A stretch of DNA of 64,000 nucleotides from Branchipolynoe longqiensis (GCA_030323885.1 CM059198.1:56942917-57006916), one strand, 5' to 3'; shown: positions 43,691 through 54,645, counted from the first letter of the stretch. Notes: generated by a model not told the origin, from the sequence alone. Program-made: numbers and translations.

Positions 43691-44074
43691 CCGGGATGGC
43701 CAAATGAGTTGAGCATCCTTCTCATGTTTAGAGTTCAACCCTGGTCGAGTCAAACCAATGACATAGAAATGTATTCTTATCGTTTCCTAGCCAGCCGCTT
43801 GGCATTATTAAGGTAAGGCAAGGTCTGGTTCGCTCAGTATCAGGATAATGCTGCCCAGCGTTGAAAACAAGCACCCTGACAGGAGCTTATACGTTATGGG
43901 CAGAGTAAACACCTCGTCAATTAAAAAAAAAAAGAAGAAAAACTGAGTGGGACTGGTGGCCTGATTTCCCAGTGGGGTAGCACTATAAAGTTACCATGAG
44001 TGCGCACTGTCACAAATCGGCACCTGCTATGACCTCCGATGTTGCCAGGATGTAAAACTCCAAGAACCTACTGA
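43691..44074 (+). mobile_element. SINE-A, full length, carrying a LINE tail
   Basis: Head GGGATGGCCAAATGAGTTGA, box B (GAGTTCAACCC), body, then a 92-bp LINE 3' tail inserted after GTCAGGATAATG, then body and tail to GTAAAACTCCAAGAACC. Confidence 0.88.
43851..43942 (+). mobile_element. LINE 3'-end fragment inserted in SINE-A
   Basis: CTGCCCAGCGTTGAAAACAA, the hairpin AAGCACC/GGAGCTT, TATACGTTATGGGCAGAGTA and an A-rich tail. It matches the 3' end of the minus-strand LINE at 60.4 kb and the fragment at 52.2 kb. It is an extreme 5' truncation. Confidence 0.8.
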
Positions 44075-44075
44075 A

Positions 44076-44190
44076 AATGTGCAGGTTGTGACCAGGCAAG
44101 GTACGGATATCTGAGGCATTGACCTTGAATTGACCTTGACTTAGAGTCCAAAGGGGGTAGCCATCCACACACTGTGGAGGTTCATGAATA
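44076..44190 (+). repeat. Direct repeat, right copy
   Basis: GTTGTGACCAGGCAAGG to GTAGCCATCCACACACTGTG matches 43546-43685. Confidence 0.8.
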
Positions 44191-44204
44191 GCTGCCCTGG
44201 AATG

Positions 44205-44218
44205 CCACCAGATGGCGC
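44205..44218 (+). promoter_or_regulatory. CTCF-like motif, full consensus match
   Basis: CCACCAGATGGCGC fits CCASYAGRKGGCRS at all 14 positions, outside recognised mobile elements. Inferred from motif only. Confidence 0.4.
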
Positions 44219-44322
44219 CGTGACTGATATAGGGAATCCTCGCTCTGAGTTTGTTTGTTTTGGTAATTCTTTTGGGATGTTCTTTTTGTCATGTCATCTC
44301 GTGGGATTTTGTTTTGGCTGTA

Positions 44323-44470
44323 AGAGAAGCGATAGGAAATGAAAAGAGACACACAGAAAGAGTTTCCTTTCACTGGAAGAGAAGCGATAGGAAATGAAAA
44401 CAGATACCCGGGAAAGAGTTTCCTTTCACTTTAATAGAAGCGATAACACATGAAAACAGTCACAGAGAAA
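44323..44470 (+). repeat. 55-bp tandem repeat, three copies
   Basis: AGAGAAGCGATAGGAAATGA and AAAGAGTTTCCTTTCACT recur at 55-56 bp spacing. Confidence 0.88.
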
Positions 44471-44474
44471 GGTT

Positions 44475-44803
44475 TGTTGGTAGTTCGAGTTGTATAGCCT
44501 GGCAACATCTAAGGTCATATCATGACTGATACCGACTGGTGACAGTGCTCACTCATGGTGACTATTATAGCCCTGTCCATCTAGATGGCACCCAGCACCA
44601 TGACCTGATATCCCACTCATTCATATTATCCTGATACTAAGCCACCCACTCTATGTCCTATCCCAATAATGCGAAGCATCTGACAAGTATCAATTGGTAC
44701 CCCATCTCTTTCACTCGACCAGGGTTCTAACCCGTGAGTTTGATTACCACCATCTAACAAAGCGGGAGAAAGACGCTCAAATCCTTTGGCACTCCCATCT
44801 GAT
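44475..44803 (-). mobile_element. SINE-A, full length
   Basis: Tail (GTATAGCCTGGCAACATC), body and a diverged head (CAAATCCTTTGGCACTCCC) are present. Confidence 0.87.
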
Positions 44804-45179
44804 GCCTGTAGGATGGTCGATCACCTGTTGAAATGTTGCCATTGTTACAGTGGGTAGTCGACATAAGGAATCGATGCTTTGTGTACAAACAAGTCACCCC
44901 AGCCACCCTGCCCTATTTACTTGAGGCACACCCTATGTATATTCTTAAAGCTGCAGAGCCCTTCTTTGGAACTTAAGCCATATTGCTTCGCTGACTATAT
45001 TTGTTTCCTAGAAGTAATCTAATTTACTTTCACTTTAGGTGATTTATCAGCTGATATTGTTAGCATTAGAGATATTTTTCGTCAAATATGCAACTATATT
45101 TGTTGGCGTTCGCATCGTGATTGATGCTGGACATAACAAGTGACAGCAGTGTTTTGTTGTTTGGTGTTGTTTTGCATAG

Positions 45180-45822
45180 TAGCAACATCTAAGGTCATAT
45201 CAAGACGGGTATCGACTTGTGACAGTGCGCACTCATGGCAACTTTATAGTGCTGATCCACTGGGAAAGCAGGCCACCAGCACCATGACCTGATATCCCAC
45301 TCAGTCACATTATCCTGACACTGACCTAGCCAGTCCTTGCCCTATCCTATTAATGTCAATCGCCAGGCTAGGAAGCGACAAGTATACATTTTTAAGGCTT
45401 TGGTTTGACGCGACCAGGATTCAAACTCACAAACTCATGGGTTCAGATCTCCCGCAGCAGTGTACATGGTTCAATTGTTTTAGTTTTTTTTTACGTCCTA
45501 GCAACATATAAGGTCATATCAGGACGGGTACCGACTTGTGACTTGTTACAGTGCGCACTCATGGTGACTTTATAGTGCTCTCCCACTGGGAAACCAGGCT
45601 GTCGGCACCATGTCAGCCTGGTCATGGTGCCGACTCAGTCCACTCAGTCCCATTATCCTGACACTGAGCACACCAGTCCTTGCCCTGTCCTAATAATGCC
45701 GAGCGCCTGGCTAGGAAGCGACACATATCAATTTCTAAGTCATTGCTTTGACTCGACAAGGATTAGAACCCACAAACTCAAGGGTTCGGATCTCCCGCAG
45801 CGGTGTACATGGTTCAATTGAA
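45180..45822 (-). mobile_element. Tandem duplicate of SINE-A plus flank
   Basis: Two copies (45180-45475 and 45477-45822) both end in TCTCCCGCAGC, GTGTACATGGTTCAATTG. Because the non-SINE flank is duplicated too, this is a segmental tandem duplication and not two insertions. Confidence 0.88.
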
Positions 45823-45892
45823 ATGACGGGGGTATTCCCTCTATAGGGCAGGATTATGTAGAATGAGTGTACCAGTATCTAAGTTTGATACA

Positions 45893-46380
45893 TAACGTAG
45901 TATGTTGCACTGATCTCTCGGACAAGGAACCCGAATAGATATCTAGGCGTGAATAGGGTGATTGCTTCAAAGGCTAGACATTTTAATGATTAGGATATTA
46001 GCCCGGAATGCAAGGAGTGTATGTTCAACACTGCCATAACACTGGTGGCATGACACAGATCCTATACAAGCTATGTACTGTATGGTTGTTGAATCAACCC
46101 TGTCTATGTATATGTAAGTGACTTGCCTGTATATATATATATGTAATTCCAACCATTAAAATGACTTATAAATGTAAACAATGTTAACCGACTTGTAATT
46201 GAATGAGTAGAAGCATAATAGAATTCACTGACCTCTCAGCCATGGAACCACATAGACAGGTAGGCATGGATAGCGTGATCGCATCATGAATCCTTGGTGG
46301 TGTAAAGGTTAGCACACGAGCCCCAGAATGGCAATAATTGCACCTTAATAATATTTCCTATTTTTCATCACCCCCTAGCC
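45893..46380 (+). mobile_element. SINE-B dimer, diverged
   Basis: The first unit begins near CACTGATCTCTCGGACAAGG. The second begins near CACTGACCTCTCAGCCATGG (46219) with head TGGTGGTGTAAAGGTTAGCA. The linker lies between them. It ends at ATTTTTCATCACCCCC, the same place as other dimers. Confidence 0.78.
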
Positions 46381-46429
46381 TTCCTAACAACACATCGCAT
46401 ACAATCCAGCTAAATCTCCTTTTATAATT

Positions 46430-46546
46430 GGTTTAGTTTCGAACATGTGATTGGTTCCTCGGCTTATGGCCCTTTTCTTTTGGTCCATTAGTTGTTTAAA
46501 CAGGGGAAATTTTAGTAATAAACGACTGGACTTCCTCATTCCACTG
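46430..46546 (-). mobile_element. SINE-A2 tail fragment
   Basis: CATTAGTTGTTTAAACAGGG and GAAATTTTAGTAATAAACGA match the A2 tail at 63.2 kb. It abuts SINE-C. Confidence 0.65.
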
Positions 46547-46783
46547 CTGGTCGATAGAAAGCCTGAGCCTACACTTTTACCGACCCAAGGGATATTTAAC
46601 CTCCCACACCACATAGACATGGTATGAGAGCTACCCGCCTTTGATGACGCTGTAAGTTATACACAGCGGCGGAAATCCAAATTGGCAGAGCTGGGGGCAT
46701 GGGGAATCGAACCGCCAACCCTCAGATTAGGAGTCTGACCTAGAAAAAAGTCAGACACTCTAACCACTCCGCCACAGAGAATG
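46547..46783 (-). mobile_element. SINE-C, tail-truncated
   Basis: It runs from TCGATAGAAAGCCTGAGCCT to ACTCTAACCACTCCGCCACA. The anticodon-like arm (TCAGATTAGGAGTCTGA) and box B are intact. The LINE-like tail is missing. Confidence 0.9.
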
Positions 46784-46830
46784 CCCAATATCCACTTTGA
46801 CAACAACAAAAATACATGTAAGAAAAACAT

Positions 46831-46869
46831 TACCGGAAGTCCCCCATAGCCCTCTGGGAGTTTCCGGTA
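46831..46869. repeat. Short hairpin with ACCGGAA arms
   Basis: TACCGGAAGTCCC and GGGAGTTTCCGGTA are inverted around a 12-base loop. Its origin is unknown. Confidence 0.6.
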
Positions 46870-47194
46870 GTAGGCACTTACACTGAAAGCCTGTCATCGT
46901 GTCCTATCAACAGAGATGCTTAGTGCGGGCTCAGTGCAGATCATGTGACATTCCCTGCTCAGCTGCTGGACATGGAGAAGGGTAACACTCTCCAGCAGAT
47001 GTTTTGCTGACTGAATGCCCTCCTCATGTTGATATAGCGAAGCATGTGTTGGGAGAGTGATCTCTAATTGAACAACTGCAACCGAACCAGGTACTTGTTG
47101 CTTCGTAAACAACAGCTGTGGTCCTACCTAGGGATAAAATGATAGTGTGTGTGAAGTGCTTACACTGATGTTTGATGACAAGTATCTTGTATAA

Positions 47195-47846
47195 AGGCCC
47201 GGTCACATAGCTGTTAGTGGACATAGTGATCCGTAGGATAGATTAACTTGGGTCAAATGTGGTGTAAGTATGCTAAACTATGTTGAAATACATTAAGGTA
47301 TGGCATGTTTTGGTACGGATAAATATGTTACAGTACGGATAAATACGTTGCAGTATGTATGCCAGTACATTCAACTATGTTAAACTATGTTCAACTACGT
47401 TAGCCTCCACTATGTTCACCTACGTCCACTAACAGCTATGTGACCAGGGCTTCGTCCCACTATGCTAGAGTATGCTAGAGCATGATAGAGTATGCTAGAG
47501 CATGCTAGGTCATGCTAAAGTATGCTAGAGTATGCTAAAGGACACTAGAGTAAATTAGCATCATGGAAGCAAATTCAGCCTCTAACGTACCACTCTTTTG
47601 AACATGTCCAAAAACTAAATCGGAGATCACGGCTCACCCACATTATTACCAAGTTAACATCACGGACAACTATGGATGCCGGTACCTTCAACTATGTTCA
47701 ACTATGTTCAACTATGTTCAACTACGTTCAACTACGTTCAACTACATTCAACTATGTTCAACTATGTTCAACTACTTTCAACTACGTTAGCCTCTCCTAC
47801 GTTCAAATGCGCCCACTAATCTGCTAATGGCTATGTGACCCGGCCT
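47195..47846. mobile_element. H3, Harbinger-like MITE with TAA duplication
   Basis: The ends AGGCCCGGTCACATAGCTGT and GGCTATGTGACCCGGCCT are flanked by TAA at 47192-47194 and 47847-47849. A second, internal inverted end (GCTATGTGACCAGGGC, about 47436-47451) makes 47195-47451 look like a self-contained element. The remainder holds CTAGAGTATG 10-bp repeats, the motif TTTTGAACATGTCCAAAA (47597-47614) and TTCAACTATG repeats. No transposase is present. Confidence 0.9.
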
Positions 47847-48004
47847 TAAATGAGCTCTCTTTGCTCTTCTTGGCAGAAACTATATTCTTGATGTGCTTCT
47901 TACCAAATTCCACTAGTGTCACTCTGTTGAGCACAAGAGGCCCTGATATGAAATCTTCACATTTTGTATAATTCTCCGCTTCTAAGGTAAAGTACAAGTA
48001 AGGT

Positions 48005-48490
48005 TTATGGGAACACAGCATGCAGAGTGTTGTGAGAGACACAGGGAAATAACAGGCAGAGATTTAACACAGACAGATAAGGGTATCTCCAGCAAGCAGT
48101 CATGACATGGTCTACATGTGGGGTGGGGAGGGGGGGCTGGGGTATGTCCGTCCCACCTAATCCTTGTCCTATCGGTCCCAGCATTGTTTGTGTATTGTCA
48201 ATCAACCACTTTTGGAGCTATACAGCCAATCCAGGACAGGCTCTACTGTACTCTCCAAGCAGATATTGTTGTAACAGTATATATTGCCAAACTAATGCTT
48301 ATTAAAAGATGGACTCTCTACCAGGTTCCTGTGTTGTCGGGTCTCATAACCATGCACCTTCTACATTCATGAGAATAACCATAATTAACTTGTAACTGCT
48401 ACGAGGCCTGGTTATGTACGGCATTCTGATGGAGTTTACTAAGCATATATGATAGATGGTAAAGCGATATTACCAAGCTTCATAAGATGA
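48005..48490 (+). repeat. Dispersed repeat J, copy 2
   Basis: It is colinear with 13831-14300. Its left edge has one to two degenerate units (TTTATGGGAACACAGCATGC, GACACAGGGAAATAACAGGC) of the 34-bp minisatellite that is expanded about 12-fold beside copy 1. Confidence 0.75.
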
Positions 48491-49139
48491 CCAAATGGGT
48501 TGAATGCCAGTTTCATCATTTGAAAGGTCCTGGGATTCTCGCCCACGTGATGTCACTATCATGAATTAACAAAAATGTTGATGCGTGGCGCCCCCTGGTG
48601 TAGTGCTTGGGATTACAATAAAAAGGAACAAGGAGTGGTGGAATGGTGGAGAACAATTGTGAGAAATGAACCTCTCATCCCCGCTGTATTAGTGAATTTG
48701 TGTGGTGTAAGGTTTTGTTTGTAAATATTATTCTGGTAACATTCTAGAAGGTATTGGTTGGTACTGGTGGAGCTGCCTGGAATGCACCTACGTCTGTGTT
48801 AATGGTGCTGCATTGGTCGCGTTGGGGGGGGGGGGTTATATAACTGGATGTTTTAAATAAGTAGGGCAGACTTTGGGCCAGCCAGAGAGATGTGTATTAT
48901 TGTTTATCATATCAACATGTTTGCCATATCAGCATGTTTGCAATAATTATGGGCGTGGGTTTCCAAGTGAGTCGGGCTGACATTTTTCTGAAGGGGGGGG
49001 GGGTGAATGCCTAAATGTCTGGTTTCGGTTCCTGGGGAGAGAGCGGGGGAGGTACTTGACTGGAGAGGGGGAATGAGGCTAGCAATGTAGGGCAGGGCGG
49101 GAGGAATGGTACTGGCATGTTACATGGTCATCCTAACAG
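48491..49139. other. Unassigned, with G runs
   Basis: G runs near 48826 and 48994. A CTCF-like motif is annotated at 48588. No gene is supported. Confidence 0.35.
48588..48601 (-). promoter_or_regulatory. CTCF-like motif, 13 of 14 positions
   Basis: The reverse complement ACACCAGGGGGCGC differs from CCASYAGRKGGCRS only at position 1. Confidence 0.35.
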
Positions 49140-50720
49140 CCACAGTTACACACTCACATGCATCCACATGTACACATAGTGGCACATCCAACAACATGTA
49201 CACAGTCAGTGTCATGTTCCCAGCCACATGTATGCATAGTCAGAGTCACAACCACATGTACACAGAGAGTGTCACATTCACAGCCACATGTACTCAAATG
49301 CACATATATAATAACATGGACACAGTCAGTGTTACATTCACAGCTACATGTACCCATATTCAGAGTCACACTCACAGCCACATGTACACAGAGTCACACA
49401 CATCACACGCATACGCATTAAGTGTCACACTCACAGCCACATGTAGACAGTCAGTGTCACACTCACAGACCATGTACACAGAGACACACAACACACTCAC
49501 ACAGTCAGTATCACACTCATAGCCACATGTACACATTCAGTGTCACACTCACAGCCCCATGTACACAGATACAAACACAACACACTCACACAGTCAGTGT
49601 AACATTCACACCCACAGGTACACATTCGGTGTCACATACACAGCCACATGGAAATCGAGTCACAAACACAGCAACATATACACAGTCAGTGTGTCACTCA
49701 CATCCACATGTACACATAGTCACACACAACAACATGTACACATTCAGTGTCACACTCACAACCACATGTACACAGTCAGTGTCACACTCACATCCACATG
49801 TACACAGAGTCCCACACAACAACATGTACACAGTCAGTTTCACACTCACAACCACATGTACACAGAGTCAGACACAACAACATGTACACAGTCAGTGTCA
49901 CACTCACAACCACATGTACACAGTCAGTGTCACACTCACATCCACATGTAGACAGAGTCACACACAACAACATGTACACAGTCAGTGTCACACTCACAAC
50001 CACATGTAAACAGTCAGTGTCACACTCACATCCACATGTAGACAGAGTCACACACAACAACATGTACACAGTCAGTGTCACACTCACAACCATGTGTGTG
50101 ACTTTGTGTACATATGTACACAGAGTCACACACAACAACATGTATACAGTCAGTGTCACACTCAGAGCCAAATGTATCCAGTCCGAGTCACACACACTCA
50201 CATGCACACATTCATTCACCCACATGCATGCACTGAGGCAGTGTCACAATCACAGCCACATTCACACATTCCCAAGACAGCCACATGCGCACAGTGAGTG
50301 TTACATTTTCAACCACATGTATCTATAGTCAGATTAACAGACATTTACATCTACGCAGTCACACACAGCCACATGTACACATTCAGAGAACCACAGAGTA
50401 ACATGTCCACAGTATCCCAGCCACATGCACACATTCAGAGTCACACATAACCACATGTACACATACTCACTGACAGCCACATGCACACAGAGTCAGAGTC
50501 AGACCCACATGTACACAACGTTTCATTCATAATCAAAACCACATGTCCATGTAGGCAAAGTGTCACTCAGGCCCACACATAGGATCTACACACAATCATA
50601 GTCATAGTCACAAGCACATGTACACCTAGTTAGAGTCTTAAAGTCACATCCGCAACCACATGTAGACACAGTCAAACTCATACTCACAGTCATATAAACA
50701 ACCCCATTCAAATTGACATC
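49140..50720 (+). repeat. CA-rich minisatellite, units about 29-33 bp
   Basis: CACAGTCAGTGTCACACTCA, CAACCACATGTA and CAGAGTCACACACAACAACA recur in alternation, giving a higher-order pattern at 49680-50090 that breaks down toward 50700. Thr/His/Ser-rich frames up to 195 codons open in several phases and are by-products. Confidence 0.93.
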
Positions 50721-51127
50721 CACACCGATATGTACCCAGGATCAGATCCAAAGTCACACCCGCACCCATATCTCAGTTCAGAACCCTAACCCCACCCCAC
50801 TCATCCACACACGCACTCACACCCACGTTAACCCACACTCACACACACACATCCCCATCCACACTTACGCCCATTTAATTTATATATACATTCATAAATA
50901 CACACCCACACTTACATGTGGATTTTTAAAGTCACAGTATATCAAAGCAGTTGCTCATTTGGACTTTACCTCAAACCCGCCAGCCCTTTGGTTACTGCGA
51001 TCACGTGGTTTTAATGTGTATTCCTCACACGAGAGCTGGCAACATGTTGATAGAGTGTTCAGGTGTTAGAAGGATCAGCTCCGGAGCGGTGAGCACCGAT
51101 GAGAATGCGAATGGATTGTCCTAATGG
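50721..51127. other. CA-rich tract then unassigned sequence
   Basis: Simple CA-rich sequence continues to about 50910. After that no feature is recognised. Confidence 0.5.
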
Positions 51128-51400
51128 TGGCTGGTTGTTGGAGCTTTCCGTCCTGGCAACAGTTCAGGTCATATCAGGACGGGTACGAACTTGTGACAGT
51201 GCACATTCATGGTGAATTTATAGTGCTGTCCCACTGGGAGACAATACCACCCGCACCATGATTTGATATCCCACTGAGTTACAATGTCCTGTCACTGAGT
51301 TAACTCAGTTGCCCTGTTCTAATAATTCCGAGCACCTGTCTAGAACGATAGAAGTATAAATTTGTAAGTCATTCCTTTGACTTGACAAGGATTGTCCTAC
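51128..51400 (-). mobile_element. SINE-A, head-truncated
   Basis: It runs from GTTGTTGGAGCTTTCCGTCC to TTTGACTTGACAAGGATTG. It stops at box B. Confidence 0.87.
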
Positions 51401-51527
51401 TGGTGCAGGAGGGATTATGATTTGTTGTGTGAGGTTACGAGGAACTAAGATGACTTGTTATATTTAGTCTATTTCATCATCATAGCAAGTAGACGTTTTG
51501 GCATTTGTCCTACGTTCCTTTATACCG

Positions 51528-51592
51528 TCCTGATATAACCTAAGATGTTGCTAGGGCACGACACCCCCCCCCCCCCCAACAAGATTCCTTTA
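51528..51592 (+). mobile_element. SINE-A tail fragment with a C run
   Basis: CCGTCCTGATATAACCTAAG, ATGTTGCTAGGGCACGACA, followed by 14 or so cytosines in place of the usual A-rich end. Confidence 0.75.
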
Positions 51593-51787
51593 TTAACCAT
51601 GGGATGGTTCAGTGGCTGACCATTTGCGTTACTCTATACCACGGCTCATTAATTGATCTACGTTGTCCAGCGGAATGGTACCCTGGTCAGGCAGCACTAT
51701 TAATTTGAAATGAAAAGACTGCCCACTGTGTCATACACCAGTATCGACCGTTGTGTCATTGTTCATGTTGTTAACTCCCACATATAC

Positions 51788-52032
51788 ATATGAAGAGTTC
51801 AGTCGCAAAACAATGTAAACACCAATCTAAAAATGCAGTTTAAATCAAAGATTTTCACCTTAAAATAATTGTAATTCTTACTAATTACACGTTTTGTATG
51901 ATCAACTATTTCTGGAGCAATGAAGAAAACAGTAGGAATATATAGAAAATAACTGGTGAAGGTTTGATTCCAATGTTTATCTCCATTTTTGGATTAGTGT
52001 TTATGTGGTTTTGTGCCTGAACTATTCAAATA
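51788..52032. mobile_element. MITE F, copy 4
   Basis: The TIRs are ATATGAAGAGTTCAGTCGCA and TTGTGCCTGAACTATTCAAA. The interior is inverted relative to copies 1-2 and shares GGAGCAATGAAGAAAAC with them on the other strand. TATACA/AATAAC flank. Confidence 0.87.
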
Positions 52033-52204
52033 ACAAATCAAACCTGCACCAGCAATGTCAATGTTCCACTCAGAACTGCAACCCACATGCAGTGTGATAC
52101 TAGCTGCGACCTGCTATTGACAGTATGACAACACACATATGGTTGATATTGTGACACTGCCAACCACAATGCACAACACCTTGTCACACCATTGATAGAA
52201 CACA

Positions 52205-52300
52205 GGTTTTTTTTGTTTGTTTTGTTTTTTGATGGGATGTTTATGCTGTCCATAGCATATAAGCTTGGACGATCAAGCTTGTTTTCAATGCTGGGCAGTT
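52205..52300 (-). mobile_element. LINE 3'-end fragment
   Basis: Read on the minus strand: CTGCCCAGCATTGAAAACAA, the perfect hairpin AAGCTTG/CAAGCTT, TATGCTATGGACAGCATAAA and an A-rich end. How far upstream (52301-52811) is also LINE is unclear. Confidence 0.75.
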
Positions 52301-52811
52301 ATCGGTCTGTGTTTCTTAAGATTATGGTTTGTGGTTAGTGATCTATGTTAGTTTTTTTTTATTTTCTTGGTAAGAGTCTTCCTATTTGTATTTGTTCCTC
52401 CACTTAATTCTAGACTAGCCTACTCTATTTACATATTATAGGCTTGCACATAATAGGTAGTTGGTTTATGTTCGGATTTGGTGTTATCTGGCTGTTTTCT
52501 GGCAGGTTACCTCTCATGCGCTGTCCAGCTGGTGGGCCGTGACATATCAAATGCCGCCTTGTGGAACAGCTTAGAGCGGGTTTCCTGGTTTTATTTTGCA
52601 CAGATATTTTTTGTATGTTTGAAGGTCAGGAATTTGTCGTTCCTTCACCGTTTGTGCATTCCTTACTTTGGCAGCCATTTCCAGTGGGCTTCTTTTGTGA
52701 GCTTTGATTTGGCTTCTGGTATGCCTTAGTAGTGGTGCCTTGTTTGCTCTGGTGTTCCTAAGTGGTTGGATTAGATGTTTATTGTCTCGACTATATCCAT
52801 ACGCTAGGCTT
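52301..52811. other. Unassigned, possibly LINE 3' region
   Basis: Upstream of the LINE tail on the minus strand. No reverse transcriptase motif is readable. An 83-codon plus frame at 52478-52729 has no domain and opposes the LINE direction. Confidence 0.3.
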
Positions 52812-53140
52812 CATTTGTGGAAGGTCGGGAGTTTGAGTGGCGGTGCAGTCAAACCAAAGACTTACAAATGGATACTTGTTGCTACCTAGCGTGGTGATCA
52901 GTACTAGGATAGAACAAAGACTGGTTATAGAGGATTGAGGATAGTGTGGCTCGCTCAGAATCAGGATAATATTGCTAGCTCAGAATTAGGATAATGTGAC
53001 TGAATAGGATTTATGGTCATGATGTTGGCTGTGTAATCTCCCAGGGGGGCAGCACTATAAAGACATCATGAGTATAGGCCTACACCGGCACAAGTCGTTC
53101 CCGATCCTAAAATGACCGTTGATGTTGCTTGGATGTAAAA
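52812..53140 (+). mobile_element. SINE-A, box A region missing
   Basis: It starts near GGTCGGGAGTTTGAGTGG (box B region) and runs to GGATGTAAAATCCAAACAAA. CTCAGAATCAGGATAAT is duplicated in the body. Confidence 0.82.
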
Positions 53141-53314
53141 TCCAAACAAAGCAAAAAGCAAACAAAGCCAGCCACATCTTGTTGATATAGTGACCCTGGC
53201 AAACATATTCTCTTTGTAGTCATACTCAGCCATTCTTCTCATTTCTGTTTACCGTAGCATAGATCCACCAGCTTAAGCATTCACTTTGTTGTACTTCTCA
53301 TGTAATTATGTATA

Positions 53315-53571
53315 TGAGACTGTCTCAAAAGGTGCTAAGCAATATGGGACAACACTTTGTACATTGTAACAATCAACATACTATCTGCTTATGTATTGGG
53401 TCAGGATAAACTGATTTGTTTTTTACACGATCTTTCATAATCCCAATAGAATACATCTTGATTTGAAACAAATGTCCTTGTGTTTTCAGTCTAACCATTT
53501 CTGCACTGTTTTGTGTCAATCATTACAATGGACAAAAAAAAGAAGAGTTATCACCTTTTGAGACAGGCTCA
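53315..53571. mobile_element. MITE with TGAGACTGTCTCAAAAGG ends
   Basis: The ends TGAGACTGTCTCAAAAGG and CCTTTTGAGACAGGCTCA are inverted, with TA-rich flanks (TATA). The 257-bp interior has no frame. TA targeting and the TCTCAAAAG end suggest Tc1/mariner, tentatively. A 45-bp direct repeat (GTTTACC-TAGC-TA-ATCCACCAGC) lies on both sides at 53247 and 53683. Confidence 0.78.
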
Positions 53572-54146
53572 TATATATATCTATATGTATGTGTGCATCC
53601 ATACATGTGTGTGATGCCTACATCATGTAACCAAGGAAAGATAACATTCATTAACAGCAATATATATAGTATTATTATATATGTTTACCATAGCGTACAT
53701 CCACCAGCATAACTATTCACTTTGTTTTTGTTTTCATTTGTATTTATGCCTCAGGCATTGGAATAATGACGTTAATACAGTTAGTTATTATATTAAAAAC
53801 TATGCATTTAACTATTATATATTGCATACAGTACCACGGCTGATGCCGGTTTAGCACGGTTCCAGCAGCAATGGCCGTGTGCATTGTGAAAAGTTAGTGG
53901 TATCTTTCATGAAAATCCTAATTGGTCAGATTTTTGCCAATTAACAGGTAATGTGATATTCGATGCAATTATGACATTATTGACATTTAGCAGACAAAAG
54001 ATAGGTAAAGATACATGAGATAATACAGTCCATTTGTTGTTATCTGTCAAATTGTGTCAGTGGTAAATACATCTCAAATTGTGTTTACATTAACATACCC
54101 AATGGCGAGAATGGGATATATGTAACCCACAATACTTGTGGTGTTC
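53572..54146. other. Unassigned AT-rich stretch
   Basis: Only the second copy of the 45-bp direct repeat (53683-53730) is recognised. Confidence 0.35.
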
Positions 54147-54376
54147 TCTGTGGCGGAGTGGTTAGAGTGTCTGACTTGTTTCTAGGTCAGACTCCTAATC
54201 TGAAGGTCGGTGGTTCAATTCCCTGTACACCCACCTCTGACAATTTGGATTTCCACTGCTGTGTTTAACTTACAGCGTCATCAAAGGCCAGTTGCTCTCA
54301 TACCATGTCTATGTGGTGTGGGAGGTTAAAAATCCCATGGGTCGGTCCGGGCTTTCTATCGAGAAACTGTCTAATC
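54147..54376 (+). mobile_element. SINE-C, tail-truncated
   Basis: The head TGTGGCGGAGTGGTTAGAGT has a clear box A. The arm TCAGACTCCTAATCTGA (54187-54203) forms a perfect 5-bp stem with loop CTCCTAA, as in tRNA-Arg(CCT). Box B is GGTTCAATTCC. It ends at CTGTCTAAT, before the LINE-like tail. Confidence 0.92.
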
Positions 54377-54625
54377 TCAGTGCCATTATCCTGATACTGA
54401 ACTAGCCAGTCATTGCCCTATTCTATTGGTCAGCTATCCCACCCAGTACTATTATCCTGATAATAATCTAAGCATCCAGTATTCTATCCTATTAATTTAA
54501 AGCTGAAAGCTATGTGGGGTAGTGACATGTATCGATGGAAACCATTGACTTAACTCGGTACTGATTTGGAGCCAGGACCTCACGCACATGAAGCCGGTCA
54601 GCCCGCTAAGAGGATAGACCACCCA
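54377..54625 (-). mobile_element. SINE-A, two partial body copies and a diverged head
   Basis: CCATTATCCTGATACTGAAC is followed by a second TACTATTATCCTGATAATAA at 54428, then the remaining body and a diverged head region. Confidence 0.78.
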
Positions 54626-54645
54626 GGCCGATGCAATATACCTAA

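Noticed and set aside
49422..50009. A Thr/His-rich 195-codon protein
   Set aside because: A CA-rich minisatellite, with equivalent frames in neighbouring phases and on the minus strand.
54150..54225. A tRNA-Arg(CCT) gene
   Set aside because: The anticodon arm is perfect, but extra bases separate it from the D-arm, the acceptor does not close, and the same body and tail recur in five SINE-C copies.
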